The notes below the pieces were generated by a model that saw nothing but the letters and a program-made list of their open reading frames with translations, had not been told where the DNA came from and made no database searches. Below are positions 12,491 to 31,512 of a DNA stretch of 64,000 nt, piece after piece. Source of the stretch: Istiophorus platypterus (lineage: Eukaryota; Chordata; Actinopteri; Istiophoriformes; Istiophoridae); the NCBI GenBank assembly GCA_016859345.1, contig CM029121.1, forward strand, positions 26,733,027 to 26,797,026. The letters are read 5' to 3'. Numbering within the stretch: position 1 is the stretch's first letter; the number at the start of each line of letters is the position of its first letter. The position numbers and the translations under genes are program-made.

Positions 12491-13469
12491 CCGTGAGGGC
12501 GCTGAGAGTGAGACGGATGAAGGAACCGAAAAACTGACCCTCTAAGGTCCTTTTTATCCGTCGACCCGAAGCTCTGATCGGTTTCATCATTTGGTGGCCC
12601 CTGCAAGTGATGTCACTTCCTTCATCAGCCCCCTATGGTCTAAAATGCGCCAAAATGTGGGTCAGGTCTGCAGAGATCGACCTGCTATTCCTGGCCTTTT
12701 CCCTTTAAACCGGCGTATGACCCATGCCAAGCTGCCGCTACTGATCTAAAGCACGTTGCTAAGAGAAGGAGCTGACGAGGAGGAGGAGGACGATGATGAG
12801 GGCGAGGACGAGCGCGAGGACCAGCTGCCTTTTTGCTTTGACGCGGCAAATTAATAGACAAATATCAAGAGCGGAGCGTCGGCATTTCAGCCTGTTTTCT
12901 GTGATTAGGGAACTTGGGCAAAAAGCTGCAGGCGGACTTGGACCAGGTTCATTCACCAGAGACGTTTATGTCCTCACTCCTGTGACGGATGAGTTTCAGT
13001 CAGCTCGGGGTCCACGTGTTGAACAGGACTTATAAGACAGCATATACAAAAAGCATGACTCAGTCATATGAAAATAACACTGTTTCATAGGTGATTATTC
13101 AAATGTCTGAGTCATAAAGTCATTAAATTAGACTTTTGGAAAATTTAAATCAATTTCCTGTGGCATTTTGACAAAATTTAGCTTTTGATGTTTCTGAAAT
13201 GCACATGATCTGAAAAAACACCTGAAACGGGCAAAACACCAACAAATCGTTTTCAATAAAAGTAGAAGTTGAGGCTATAACAAGTTTTCCTAAAATATCC
13301 GTTTACAGCAACTGCAGCATGATTACATTTTTTAAGGTCTTTCGACACTCAACACTCCTGGATAAGGTTCAGGAAAGATGTTGGTCTTGATTAACAGTGA
13401 ATTAAATCACGAGTCGGGACTCGTTTACTTTATTAACATTGAACCAAAACTTCAGTCTTTCTCAAACCT
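12491..13469. other. Gene-free stretch
   Basis: A GA-rich patch (GACGAGGAGGAGGAGGACG) lies at 12772-12791. The ORFs across it are short and low-complexity. The remainder is AT-rich and holds nothing recognisable. Confidence 0.35.
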
Positions 13470-13850
13470 TAAAGGAAAAGTTCGGCATTTAGTAAAATGT
13501 GTTATTTACCCTCTTGCCGAGGGTTAGATGAGAGCATTAACACAACTCTCATGTTGGTCCCTAAATGTAAAGCTAGAGCCAGCAATTGGTTATCTTAGCT
13601 CAGCTTACCTTAGCTTAGCATAGCATAAAGGCAGGAAATGCAGGGAAGCAGTTAGCCTGGCTCTGACCCAAGGTAACAACCTCCACTATCTAAGGCTCTT
13701 TAATTAACATGTTAGCGTAGTTTAGCTAGTTTTAGCTTAGCTTAGCATAAGGACAGGAAACATAGGGAAACAACTGGCCTGGCTCTGACTCAAGGTATCA
13801 ACTCCAACTACCAGTAGACCTAAAGCCCATTAATCAACAGGTTTATATCT
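13470..13850 (+). repeat. Teleost 'TTAGCTTAGCATAAAG' repeat with internal duplication
   Basis: Recognised from memory as a widespread fish repeat: TTGCCGAGGGTTAGATGAGA, then ACTCTCATGTTGGTCC, then TAGCTTAGCATAGCATAAAG, GCCTGGCTCTGACC and GGTAACAACCTCC. The block from TAGCTTAGCAT to ATTAATCAACAGG is present twice in tandem (about 13610-13710 and 13733-13845), so this copy carries a ~120-bp internal duplication. Confidence 0.65.
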
Positions 13851-14634
13851 TGTTTGTTCTACAATAACCAGGATGTAAAAACGACATCGCTCTCTTAGTC
13901 GAACTGCTCCGTTAGGATGTTTCGGGTTTTTGAAATCATGAACTTTGTACATCCACGGTTCACCAACAACCCATGACCCAGGACTCCTGCGCTTCCTCCC
14001 CCAGACAAAAACGCCGCCGGCGATCATTCGGTCAGGCAGCAGTTGCATTTCCTCATGAATATACTTGGTGAAACAACATAAATGTAGTTTCAAGGAAACA
14101 GACAAAACTCAAGGGCACAACAGGAGGTGACGTTGGTACAAACTGGATCCTCTGAAACGTAGAAATTTTGCAAATGAAACTTTAGTTAGTGATTTTGATG
14201 ATTATGTGCAGGCATGTCTGTGCGATCTGCCTGTTCTGCCTCAGAATGTGGGTAAAGCTCGTTTTATCCACAGCCCGTCTTCATTCACTTGATGAGGGGA
14301 TGTGGTGCCAGAGGAAGGTTGGACTCCTGGATCACTTCCAGGTTTTATCACCAGATTAAGTGTGAAAAGCGTCTCTAGTAGCCACAGGCCATCTCTCTTC
14401 CATCTGGAAAAATGTGCAGATGTTGAGTTCTTTTTTTTTTTTTTAAGATTTACTCTGCAGGGAACTCACAAACCTGTAGATACCAGATGCATATATTTAA
14501 ATTCCATTTGCAAAGAAACGCGTTTGACACTCTGACCTCTGATCAGAGCTCTTTTTTAAGAAAAATGTTATCAGTCACGGAAAAACATTTGAGCCCGTTC
14601 AGCAGCTTCCTCTTGTAAAATTACTCCATTTCAG

Positions 14635-14680
<46 letters not shown>

Positions 14681-17600
14681 CTATAGTGTGTGAGAGGCTA
14701 TGAGTTGTGTTCAGCTCATACCTCTTTAAAACAAACTTGGCGTGAGGTCACGTACGCTGCCGCCGTGGGAATATAAAATGGTGCCGCTGGAGATATAAAG
14801 GGCTTGTTAGACGTGAAATAAAGCAGGAGGAGAACATTAAAGGCTGTAGGGGGAAATCCTCCGCAGATGATTAGCATTTCTCCAACTCTTCCTCCACTTT
14901 TTTTTTCCCAACTAAATTGCTCATGAAGATCTTTACCTAGAAGGCGATCTCTCTCTGCCAGACTTCAGCTACTTTTCTTTGAATTTCTTAAAAAGACATT
15001 TTACCAACAGAAAAACAGATGCAACTTTCTTCGAACACTTTCTAACAGATTTTAAAACAGTTAAAAGTCACTTGCACAGCAACTCTGGGTAAAACCTGCA
15101 GAAACTGTTGTAAGTCATGAGTTTTTGAAATTTGCAAATCCAGGGAAAAAATAAAAAGGAAAAAAAAAAATTCCCAAGTGACAGATGCATGTGCACAGTT
15201 AATAAATGCAGATCCATGTAAATTAGAGCATAATTCTGAATTTGGTTCCACCAAGGGAAAAAAAAAAATTGGAGGTTTGACTTACAGAGCCTGTGTGTGT
15301 GAACAGTCGGAAACTGAGAACCGAAAACCCGTTGCGTTAGTCCACGATCTCCAACTGAGAAATGAGGCGAACAAAACCAGAAGGATTCTTATTCTGTGAC
15401 CTGGAGTTTCCCTCCTCCCAACACCCAACTCTGCTGAGTCCTCAGCGCCTAAGAAATCACCAAACTCGTGACTAACTTCCTGTTTAGATTCCTGCCACCG
15501 TCCTCATGGTGTCTTTGAGATGTTGTCACTGCGAGTCAACGCGTCTTTTGTGAGGCGAATCCTGAGGAGCGGCGTCCTGATTGATCACAAACCCAAAGCT
15601 GACTGATCTGTTGAGCGTTAGAAATGAGGTAGTTTGCAGAGGAGGGCAGTGGCTGGCGGATTCGCTCGAGTTCAACCTGGGTGAACTTTTGATGCGTGAA
15701 TTTGCAGCGCGTCAACATCCTATTTCATGGAGACGCGTTTTAGAGGCAGTTGTGAGACAGGAGTCTGTGATGCAAACACACCTTTTAAATAAAATGTCTG
15801 AACTTATCGTCCCCGATCCGTATCTCACTCCGGCTGGCTGACGGGAGTTGGCAGCCCTGCTTTAGATCAGTGGGACGATTTCTGTCGGGCTCTGCTGAAC
15901 TTTCTGGGAACTTCTGGTTAATGTGGGACTAAATGGGCCAACGGGCAATCATGTCACAGCGTCCGTGTTTTTATCCGTGGGAGGTGGCGATGGCAAACAC
16001 CTGACACAGACTGAAACATAAAATACATCAGTTTTAATCAAAATCCAAGAGGTGTCCTGCAGTGACACTTGACATTTCCTTCGTTTCTCTCTAAAGGTGC
16101 TAGTTTTCTCCTCCTCTTTTCTTTTCCTCTTCCCTCCATCTGTAAATCCTCCAAACCTGCGGAAGTCTGACACTCACCCACGCGTAATAAGCAGCCGCCC
16201 CAGAAACCCGACTATTAAATCTGGCTGAGGTTTCGGACCACGGTCATTGTTTTAAAAGGCGGTCGGCAATTAGCCACATCGAGCCGAGCTCACGGGGTAG
16301 CTGCCCCCCCCCCGAGACCGGAGCCGTTTAAAAACACCTCTCTTGTTTGAAAACCTAAAAGGCTGCCGCAAAAATAACCGAAGGTCGTCCACCAGAGTTG
16401 GACGCGTCTCATCTGGCCGCTCGTTGCGCCGGACAATCCAAACCAACCAAATCGCTTGCGAAGATCAATCGCTTCAGAAGATGAAATGATAAAGGAACAA
16501 TTTCCAGTTTCAGCCTTACTATATTCTGCACATTTGTCCATCGGTCCATCAGCATCGCGTCATACTCACCGTTCTGTTGCTCCATTTTCTCTCTGTTCTG
16601 TCAATAACTCTTCATGCATTCATTTGTTGCAGTTGCTTCTGCTTAGTATTTATGCTCCCGTTTAGCTGCCGTCGATGAAAGTCATCGCTGCAGGTGTTCC
16701 ACATTAAAGCTTTTCCAGCAGCACAAAGCGTGTAATGCTCGCTGTTTGTGTTAGGCTTTTAATTTGAAACGACTCTCTACCAAAGGGTTGAGTTTCATCG
16801 ACAGCAGCTTAACATTAAAAAAAACAGCTGCAAAGTAGAAGTAGGTGGAATAAATTCATGAGTAAAAACAGGATTAGTGTTAAACAGAAGGAGTGTTTTC
16901 GGCAGAGTGATGAGTATCAAAGTTGTTGTTGATCTGATGGATTTAGCACTTTGTAAATTTGTGTATAACATCTGGATTTGCCTTTAAAAAAGTAATAGGT
17001 TCTTCTCTGGCTAATTCCCCATCCCCTCCGCCGAGTTTGGTGCAAAATCGGTTCAGGAATTTCTTTTCGCTTAATCCTGATGAGAAATAAATAAACAAAT
17101 CCAACAAACGGTGAAAATGAAACATCCTTGGTGGAGGTAAAAAAAACAAAAACAGTAGAATCTGGACATAAAGGCCTGTCTCCTACAGAGGTAGGTTTGA
17201 TGGCAAACTGATATTTTTTTTTTGTTTTTGTGTTGGTCAGGGCAACCAAGCAATCAAATGACCTTAAAGCGATGCTGAAATAGCCATTAGCAGCTTCTGA
17301 TTGCGCTGTACCCGTGGATTACTCTTATATGGAAGAAAATCTTAAAAACGTGTGGATTCTCAGGCAAGTTCTGGAGTTATATCGGGCGTCTTTCTTCTGT
17401 GATTTCTTGACGGATTTACGGTGGATTACGTCCAGCTGGATGTTGAAGAGAAAAAATATTCCCTGAAAGCAAAAGTCCCACCGAATCTAACGATATGGGT
17501 GTTATTTCTGTTGTTCCAGATCTGACTGAGTAACGGCTCGACGAACGAGCGCCAAGTCCGACGCAGATTGCGACAGTCGGCACGTTTTGCGTTTGAAGTA

Positions 17601-19084
17601 TCTTAACCGTGAGCTGAGCGACAGAGCCTCTGCTGTAAGGGCAGAGTGTGTTGGTGAGTGGGAGGGTGTCTGCAGACAGAGAAACTCTCTTAACCCTCCC
17701 CTCACATTTTTAAAAGCTGTGCTGAGGACTTACAGATCAATCAAGAGAACAATTGACTAGCTAATAAATAATGAAAACTATTCTTAGTTGCAGCTCTAGT
17801 CTCTTACATAGACCTGTTTCAAATACAAGCCTTCTCAGTAGCTCCGCTGAACTGTGTGAATCTGTACAGGGAAAAGAAATTTGTAGAAAGTGAGCTTTAA
17901 CAAGCAAAACCACAGTAACGGGGACCTTAAATAGCAACTGTAATCGTTGGGGACTTTTTTCTAAACTGATCTCGGCTCCCGAAAGGAGGAAGAGTCCAGA
18001 CTTTGTTAAATGGTGTCCTGCAGCGCCACACAATCATTAAAGCGGAGAAACGATCCAGCCTGACAGATGGAGGTTTCCCTCAGCAGGATGGATGGATTTC
18101 AGGAGGAGGAGAAGGAGGAGAGAGAGGGGGAACGAGCGGGCAGGCAGCTGCTTCCCGTGGTCGTAAATTAGAATTGTCAGGGCAATGCTAACGCCGGGGC
18201 TAATGAGTGGCGGCGATGAAGATGAATGTTGTAAACATCCCCGGCTCACGTCAAGGTGAAAATGACCGGAAAAAAGGCAACAACATCCCGTTTAGGCCGT
18301 CCCGGGATCACATACGAGCCCGTGTGATGAGCCTGAATAATCAGGCTGCCAACGGTCGGGCCGCGTTTTTTACGACGCTTTCACCTGGAGCAACGAGAGC
18401 GGATCCCTTTTCATATGTCAACACATTTTTGGCTGCAGCTCAGGTTTCCGATTAGACCGGCTGGAAGTCGGCGCATCAGTCGGACAAAGCAGCGGGAAAA
18501 TTAGAAACTCGTGGCTTCGCACCTGCCGGCGCCCGGTCCTGGTCTGTTGCCCGTCTGTCCCTCCGAACTGTCTCACCGTCTGAGATGAGACGGCTGTCGC
18601 TCATCCCCCGCCATTGCAACACAGCTCTGTTCGCATCCAGTGACGGATACACTGGAAAGTTGGGGAGGATCGAATCCTTACATCCCGACTGATGCTTTTA
18701 TACCGGTGATCAGATTACAGGTGTCTCTGGTAGTGATGAGCCTCCAGAGAATTATCAGCTGAACCTGCAGCTTCCTCTAACTTTACGGAGATTTAATGAG
18801 TTTTGGCTCATTATTAATCCGTCCGGACCAAAACCTGACTGTTCTGGGTTGACTCTCGTGGCTCTCATGGCTCTCACGGCGTCCTTTTTGGCCAAAGCAG
18901 GCATATGGTTTTGTTTCCCAACAAATAAAAGTAATAATATAGATCATTTTGATTCCATCATATCAAACATTAGACTTGGAAACAAAGTATTAATCCTCCA
19001 GTAATAAACATGCTTGGCTAAGTTAGCGGCATCGCTCCGGGGAAGGCAGTGCCAATCATGCCGATGACAGCTGCGTATTTTCAT
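13851..19084. other. Gene-free stretch with a TG microsatellite and homopolymer runs
   Basis: Only shadow ORFs. Poly-A and poly-T runs occur near 14434, 15160, 15260 and 17214. A 7-bp-arm hairpin AGCCTGA/TCAGGCT with a 4-nt loop lies at 18331-18348, inside a CpG-containing segment (18150-18470). No gene, tRNA or transposon ORF is supported. Confidence 0.4.
14639..14678. repeat. (TG)n microsatellite
   Basis: About 20 uninterrupted TG dinucleotides. Confidence 0.95.
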
Positions 19085-19320
19085 TTTTGGATGGATTGCC
19101 ATGAAACTTGGCACAGTATTCATGTTGCCCATCATGATGAATTGCAATAACTTTACTCATCCTCATCAAAGTATTTATTTATCCAACACAGTCCCCACAG
19201 CCCGAGTTGTACTGTCTAGTTATTGCAGATTGGCCAGTGTTAGCCGGCAAACATGCTAAACTACGATGGTAAACATTGTGTGACTGCTAACCGTCAGCAT
19301 TGTAGCATCATCATTAGACC
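19085..19320 (+). repeat. Teleost dispersed repeat (as 5540-6045), copy 2
   Basis: GGATTGCCATGAAACTTGGC, then TTCATGTTGCCC, GATGAATTGCAATAACTTTA, AACATGCTAAACTACGATGG and a TTAGCAT-like tail, in the same order as in the family. Confidence 0.6.
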
Positions 19321-20639
19321 AGCACAGAGCGTCCTGAGCCTGATAGCTCACCGGTTTGATCCCACAGCAACACACTGTTGTTCTGAACTTCTCTCTGATC
19401 AAATAAAATAATAATAAAAATAGAAAACAGAGAATCGGAGAATCTGTGTTTTATGCTTCACGGCAGCAAGTGGGTCAGTCGGCTTCTGAGGCCTGGGTGT
19501 GTTAAAGTGGGACAGTGCAAATAAATAATGGGTAAAAATATACTTACAATGCAGAAAAGGCAGCTGGAGCCTCTTCCTGCTGTCAGTTGCTGACAGAGGG
19601 ACAGTCTCTGTTGGTTATTCCCCGTCAACTCGGCCCAGTGTGAAGGGGAGACAAACTGACTGGAAGAGCAAAAACAATCTACATTTTTACCATTAAATTG
19701 GTTTAATGTGAGATCATTTGCTGGTTGGTGAAAATATTCTACCTATGGCCACTGGAAAGACTATTAAAGACCGACATGAAAAGACAAGGGGAGAGTACAA
19801 TGGGGGGGGGGGGGTGACAATGAGAAAACAAGGAAAAAAATTGCCCCAGCACCCAGCAGCCCATGTGTGGTCCAGCTCCTGGTGAGATCCTGGAGTGTGG
19901 CTATAGTTCTGGCCCAGTTCCCACGGGCTGAAGCCCCCAGACGCAAAAGGACTCAAACCAGAGCCGGTTACCGGGACCCTAAGTGTCCGAAGCCCGGTCA
20001 AGCTCGGCACGGTTCCACATCGTGTCGAAGACGGAGGAAAAACACTAATTATAGGAAAACCCAGCAGCTGTAAAAAATAAATAAATAAATAAATAAATAA
20101 AATATTGACTGAATAGAAGTTTGCCCTTAGTGGGCTGCAACTGAGTGCTCTGTAATAACTGGTGATCAGTGTGAGTGCAAAGTAATTAGTGCTGCACTGT
20201 GTTGCCAAACAAGATGATAACACTTCAAGTAAAGGTTTTCTCCATTTGTTCCTTTGGTCACCAAGTGGCTGTTTATCCATCAAACTCTATCAAACGAATA
20301 AGAAGAGACGTCTTAAACCCTGTTTTTCACTGTCATTTTATCAAGGAGACAATGTGATGTCAATGAGCAGAGTTTCTGTTCATCAAAGCTGTTGTGAGGT
20401 TTTTACTATTGACGTTGACTTTATACATGAATGTTTGTGCTGGTCTTTGCACATTTCCATCCGATTCTGGGATTTTGTTTCTCTTCTTTCCCGTTGGTCT
20501 TGATCAGAGGTTTTCAATGGATCAGCTCAGTCCTCTTGGATCCTGCAGTTTGGATCAGGTGAATAAATCCTCAGGATCTTTTTGGATTAGGCCCCTGTTT
20601 TGTTTTTTTTTAAGCGATATCCGTTGGGTTACGGTTGGT
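19321..20639. other. Gene-free stretch with G13 run and (AAAT)n
   Basis: A run of 13 G at 19802-19814 and an (AAAT)n tract at 20075-20103. The 189-codon minus-strand ORF at 19714-20283 crosses both and has no recognisable domain, so I treat it as chance. Confidence 0.4.
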
Positions 20640-20900
20640 TCTGATCCACGATGCCTCCTGGGCACCCTCTATTGGAGGTTTTCCAGATGGGTCCACCTCG
20701 TTGGAGCCCTCGAGGTAGACCTGGAGCTCGCTTGAGGGATTATATATCTCAATTTGCCTGGGAAAACCTCGGGATCTCCCAAGAGCATCTGGAAAAACAT
20801 TGCTGGGGGAAGGGTGCGATCTGGACTACAGCGCTTAGTCCCTGCTGCCACCAGGACCCAACTGCGGATGAAAAAAAAAGAATAAAAATGGATGGATTGC
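20640..20900 (+). mobile_element. 3' end of a degenerate non-LTR retrotransposon (LINE)
   Basis: The + frame from 20651 reads PPGHPLLEVFQMGPPRWSP, then RDYISQFAWENLGISQEHLE, then TADEKKRIKMDG. This matches in order the C-terminus of a very common fish LINE reverse transcriptase (RDYVSRLAWERLGIPPEELE, with the tail GGATAAGCGGAAGAAGATGG), recalled from memory. The DNA tail GGATGAAAAAAAAAGAATAA, running into ATGGATGGATTG, fits the 3' end. Only about 260 bp are visible, consistent with a 5'-truncated dead copy; the clade (L2/CR1/Rex-like) is not certain. Confidence 0.7.
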
Positions 20901-23900
20901 TGGTTTTGTTTCGCATCAGGTCCAAATCTAGGACGAAGACACGAACAAACTGAGCATCTCCTTTTTGTAAAATCCAGTCCGATGGTGTGAATGCAGTAAC
21001 CACAACCTGCACGACACGCGTAATACACTCGGTCTGTTTAAACACCACTTCACTCTTCACCGTCTGAGAGCGAGGAACACCCACGTACATGCTCCCATAT
21101 CTGGCTGTACATCCATAATGCAGCAGCTCCCCTCCACACTCCACTGAGCTGATGCGTCGTACACGGGTGGGAGAGGAAAAAAAAGTTCCTGAGCTCGAGG
21201 ACGGTTCTTAAAGCTGAGCACTTTACATAATCCCTTCAGGGCGGAGACGAGATCAACGCCCTGACGTTCCCCAGCGGGAAGAGGGCGGGATCTGAACGGA
21301 GGACCCGGAGCCAAGGCGTTCAGAGGACGGCTTGGCGTCGGGCCCCGGCGCTCAGCTTGTTTACTCGGCGGGCAGACTGGACATTTGCTGCCTCAGACTT
21401 TTTTGTTCTTTTGTGGTGGCTCCAGCTCCTCGCTGCCCCCCCCCCCCACTCTCCAGGTGAGATGTGCTGTCGGCTGTTTTTTTGGGGGTGGGGGGCGTCA
21501 GGACCGGCTGGGCCGTGACTCTGAGCCAGCCGGCGAGACGGACACATCAGTCTGCTCGAGGTCAGGCAGGTCTGAGACGGTGCTGGACGGAGCTCAGAGA
21601 GTCAGCGGGAGGACTGTTGAGTCCATGGATTTTTAGTTTTATTTTTTTAATTTTTTATTTCTTTTTGTGTCTCTGGAACAATGTGGCCACGGGGCCTCGT
21701 CCGACTGAGGACAAGTCCGAGTTATTTTTAGGGGGAAAACAATACCAGGACCTTCGTTCCGATATTTATTTCAAACTTTTCGCAACAAGGGAAGGAGGGA
21801 AAAAACACATTTTATTCAGTTGGAGAGCAGCAGGGAAGGTAATTATGAAACATTCGACTGTGAATCCTGATAGGCATCCTTTACGGACTCGTGTGTTTCG
21901 TCCAAACTTTTGTCAGACTCGCAGAACTTTATATTTAAATTCCACTGGAGATCCCGCAGTGTTCAAAGTTGCTAAATTTGTCAGGCTGAATTTTTGGGGA
22001 AACGTATCTAAATCCCCGTTTGATGGAACGATGAGAGTCGTGGGAGAATATTTCAGTCGGCGGTCTCATGTTTATTCTCATAACTGCGATTTAACGCCCT
22101 GATCAGCAGATGTTCCGGGCTTTTCCTCCAGAAATGGTTTTCATATACTACTCATTTGTTTTTCCAAGTATGTTAATTGCTGCCTGGCTACGTTCAGAGG
22201 CAAGGTTTTCTCTAGCGAAGGATGAGATACGTTTAAGGAAACATGCGAAACACAGGTCAGAGTTCGGCTCGGACAGCGGATGGCGGATTCGGGACTTTGA
22301 GGCCAGAGGCCAGGGTTCACATCCCGAGTCCTGGGCGTGGTTGGGTTTAGGGAAGAAACGCTCTTCAGGTTCAAGAAAGACAATTGTGTCAGTTCAGCTC
22401 AAAGACAACGCTCTAAGTCCCTGGTGACATCTTCAGTGTTTAGTCCGCTGTCTTTCCTCAACCTGAGCCAAGAGCTGCGAGTAACTAAAAATAGTTGCAG
22501 CCAGATGTTGTAGGAAACAAACACATGTGTTTTCAATTAAGCGCTGAAGGTTGACGGCGACTCGCGCTGTTCAGTCCTACCAGGAAACGAGACATTCAAC
22601 CCGGAGGCGGCAGATGCAACCGCCGTATATTGATGGCGTATCGTGATTATTGACGTTGGCATGTATTTCTCGGCTGATGTCCATAAAAAATCAGTCCGAA
22701 TTGACATTTGGTCGACAGGTGCCCCCCCTTCTGTGTCTAAACACAGAAGCACATGAATTTTGCTGTAGGCTCTTAATCTAAGATTTGTTTTCTTCAGGAG
22801 CCTGTTTTGCCCGTGATTTTTTTACGGCTCAGTCTATGATACGGTTCGTACCAAAAACAGTTTAGAAATAAGTCTTAATCTTAGGGATCTGCATATCTTC
22901 AACAATCAATAAAATTTAATGGCGCCAGAGTCGGAGTGAAGAGAGACTCCTGCCAGAAGTGGAAATAAAAAGCGTGAGGCTTATCCTGAGGGCAGCGCCG
23001 GAGGAAAGGTCGCCGGGGGTCATGAAATCGAAAATATTCCTTCTCCTGGTTGAGCTGATTATGGTAAAAAATTCAGAAACGCTGCTGCAGACACGGTTTA
23101 TGTGTGCATGCAATTTGAGTTGAAAATCACATTAATCCACGTGTGACGTTTGAAGTTCATAGGAATCTGCTCATTCCTAAGAATAATCTTCAAATTATCG
23201 CTGTTGTGTGTGTGTATAAGCTTATAATTTATCAACGTTATTTTTGAAGAATAGGAAAGTATAGGAATATAGGAAATCATTCATAACATAACTTTACAGC
23301 TGATAATGTGTGTTGTAATATTATTTCCCCTTGATTCTTCTCCTCCTCTTTCCTATTCAACCTCCTCTTAAATGGCTTTGCAGGTGCGATGAATGAGTCG
23401 TTCCTGTAACGTTGGGAAATACACTATAACATTACCTCAGAAAAAAAGGGGTGAAATAATCAATAAGTCCGGTTTGCTTGAACGCATCTTAACTTTTCAT
23501 GGTGACTGATGTGGAAACAACCGAACCTCCACATTTAAAAGTTTATTGCAGCTGAAAGTTTCTGGTTTGTGACAGATACATAACTGATGCAAGGCTGCAT
23601 TTTCTTTCCCAAAAAACAAACAAAAAAAACATGGCAGCAGGGACCTCGGGTTCTAATAGAGAAAATGTTCACTTTCTTTTGTGTCGGCAACGGCAACATA
23701 TACCAGGCCAGGACTGAAGGCGAATAACTAGATGATGGTGTTTGTTCTTTTTTTTTCTCCTTCGTCCAGTCAGGACGAGCGTTAAACGCCGCGTCGAAAA
23801 TCCGGTGTCACGGGGTGCAAGATTAACGGCGGGAAGGATCAGGAGAGGGCAAGGGCCCCGCAACTACCCCAGGGGCCCTCAAAGTCACGTTTACAGACAA

Positions 23901-24139
23901 AACTACCTTTTTCAGAGAATAGTTTAGAAATTAAATGACGCAAAAGAGTGAATGAGATGTCTCCTTTATTTCAAGGTATTAAAGTGTTTAAGAAAGGAAA
24001 CTGCCCTGTTGGTGAGGTTTTTAAAAAAAAAAAAAAAAAATTCTCCCCATTGGGACTTTTCAATGAGTCACTCTGAGTTCACCCTGAACTCAGTTCGAAC
24101 ACCGCGAAGGGAGAAAGAGAGAAGCTGAGCAGCATCAGC
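20901..24139. other. Gene-free stretch; possible repeat fragment near 22280-22425
   Basis: The 212-codon ORF at 21464-22102 has no recognisable domain and contains a T-rich low-complexity part. The segment at 22280-22425 (GGGTTCACATCCCGAGTCC, CGTGGTTGGGTTTAGGGAAG) resembles a fish dispersed repeat I remember. No gene is supported. Confidence 0.35.
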
Positions 24140-24204
24140 AGGAGGAGGAGGAGGAGGAGGAGGAGGAGGAGGAGGAGGAGGAGGAGGAGGAGGAGGAGGA
24201 GGAG
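24140..24204 (+). repeat. (AGG)n microsatellite, about 21 units
   Basis: A pure AGG/GGA trinucleotide tract of about 65 bp, 239 bp upstream of the GGAGAAC heptamer array and with the same purine strand. Confidence 0.95.
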
Positions 24205-24442
24205 TCATGTAGAATTTTACCTCCAGGGCGAAGCTGTTTATTGTTCAGGAAAGAGACGGATGACAGCCAATAGAGCCTTTACTTTAAATAAGAAAATCAG
24301 AGCGCGGCTCAGAGGATGATGGACGGCGCGCTGTCACCCCAGATGGATTCCCCCTTTGGTCGCTCAGTCGGGCAGAAAGCTTGAGGCTGTCGCGGGATGA
24401 CGGCATCAATCAATGTCACGGGGGAGACGCTCTGAGACGGCG

Positions 24443-26941
<2,499 letters not shown>

Positions 26942-28597
26942 CACGCGCATGAAGTGGCTTGGCGGGGTATCCAATTAGGGCCCGGTAATTAAAATGGCGG
27001 TCCTCCAGTGGCGGTGGGGGTCCCTGCAGCAGTCGCTGGCGGGGGAACGAGCGAGACCCGGTGTCGGCAATTTATTTAACAACGCATTCAGGCCCTGTGA
27101 GACTACGACAACCTGCTCATTTCACAAACCGCATGAGCTGTTATTGGGATTATTACCGTTGCCGCCATAATTTGAGGTTGTAAGTTTTCTTAACCACGAG
27201 CTTCCTCGGAAAAGCCGACCCGGGGTCGTAATGTCGCTCGATTTTAATCTCGTAACCCATTTAATGCTCATCATACATTTCACATCCCTGCAGTTGGCCT
27301 CTGGCTTTTGGACCGAAGGGTGAAACGACGACGCCCCTGAGAACTCGCACGTCGCCTTGCCCTCACCTGGGAACAAAGTCTGGGGGGGGCGGCTTTTAAG
27401 AGAATCTCTTCAACGTGTTTTCGTTCATGACCTCGTGAAACGGTATAGTCTGGAAAAGAAATCTCTGAGCTCAGGTTAACGACTGAGCCGACACACCTGA
27501 GGGGATCGGTATCCTTCTACGAGAGGTGCCCCCCCCACCCCCCACTGCACCCTTTCAGCTCAGGTTTTCCTCAGGGTGCAGATTTCAACCCGACCTCCCT
27601 GCGTATCTTAGCAAGGAGATGCGGGTTAAACCGCCATTCCCGCCCACCAGCGCGAATATCGGACAGCGAAGTGTCCAGGCAGTCGGCTGCTGGCGCTAAT
27701 GATCCAAGTTGGGTGCCGTTGAGCCGCCGCAGGAGAAGGGAACAGTGAGAGGACGTTGTTACGAGATTTCCAGTCAAACCGCAAACACAATAAAACGTCA
27801 CAGAAAACGCTGTCGGAAATGTAACGTTTCTGTTTGTTTCATGTATTCATTTCCAGGAAAGTGACACTATGATTTATTGAGTCGCTGATTCTATTTAACT
27901 AATATCGGTTGAATGCACTAAAACGCTGAACGCGTTTCGCCTTCTGCCGTTGATCGGAGTTCGGCAGCATTTTCCTTCGACCCTCATTACTCAGCGCTCG
28001 TGTCCAATCCAGGCCCAGCATCAGACCTTATCTGGCCGCACTTTGGGTTTCGGTCCGATGAACTGCAGCTCATTTACATCCGCAGTCATAAATTAAATAC
28101 GCCGCTTAATTGAAAATGAATAAATAGACAAATAATCCAGTGATGCAAGAACTTGCGCCTTCGATGGAAACGTGCAGATGACGCAAGAAAATCCCATCCT
28201 CTTAAATATAAACCTTTTAGTAGGAGCTGGGAGGAGTTTCTTCACATTGGATGCCCCCACCTGGACGTCTACCTGTGGTGGTTCCCCAGGCACGTCCAAC
28301 CGTGTGGGCATCCCCCCCAATCTACCCATTAGGGGGAGAATTTTTTTCTCCACGTGATCAAAACTTGGACGTTGTGACCTGCTTCAGAAGAAGCAGTGTG
28401 ACGCAGATACCAATTTAAAAAGGGTAAAACATTAAAAAACAAGACCAACACAGCATTATTTTTTTATTTTAATTTTTTAACAGAGCGGCAGCTGAGTGAG
28501 CATCAACAACCGATGCTGCTGTTTATTCAGGACACAATGCATCATTAATGCTAATAGAGGATCCCTTCGTATTCTAATGCAGCTGTATTCTTTCCAG

Positions 28598-28599
<2 letters not shown>
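26942..28599. other. Gene-free stretch, CpG-containing right flank of the heptamer array
   Basis: 26945-27330 is complex sequence with CCAATTAG, GTAATTAAAATGGCGG, TTTAATCTCG and TTTAATGCTCAT words. It might be regulatory or conserved, but that cannot be shown here. The rest shows C-runs (27529-27543) and short shadow ORFs only. Confidence 0.35.

Positions 28600-31512
<2,913 letters not shown>

Noticed and set aside
21464..22102. 212-codon ORF upstream of the array
   Set aside because: Contains a T-rich low-complexity stretch, has no recognisable domain, and is overlapped by another ORF of similar quality.
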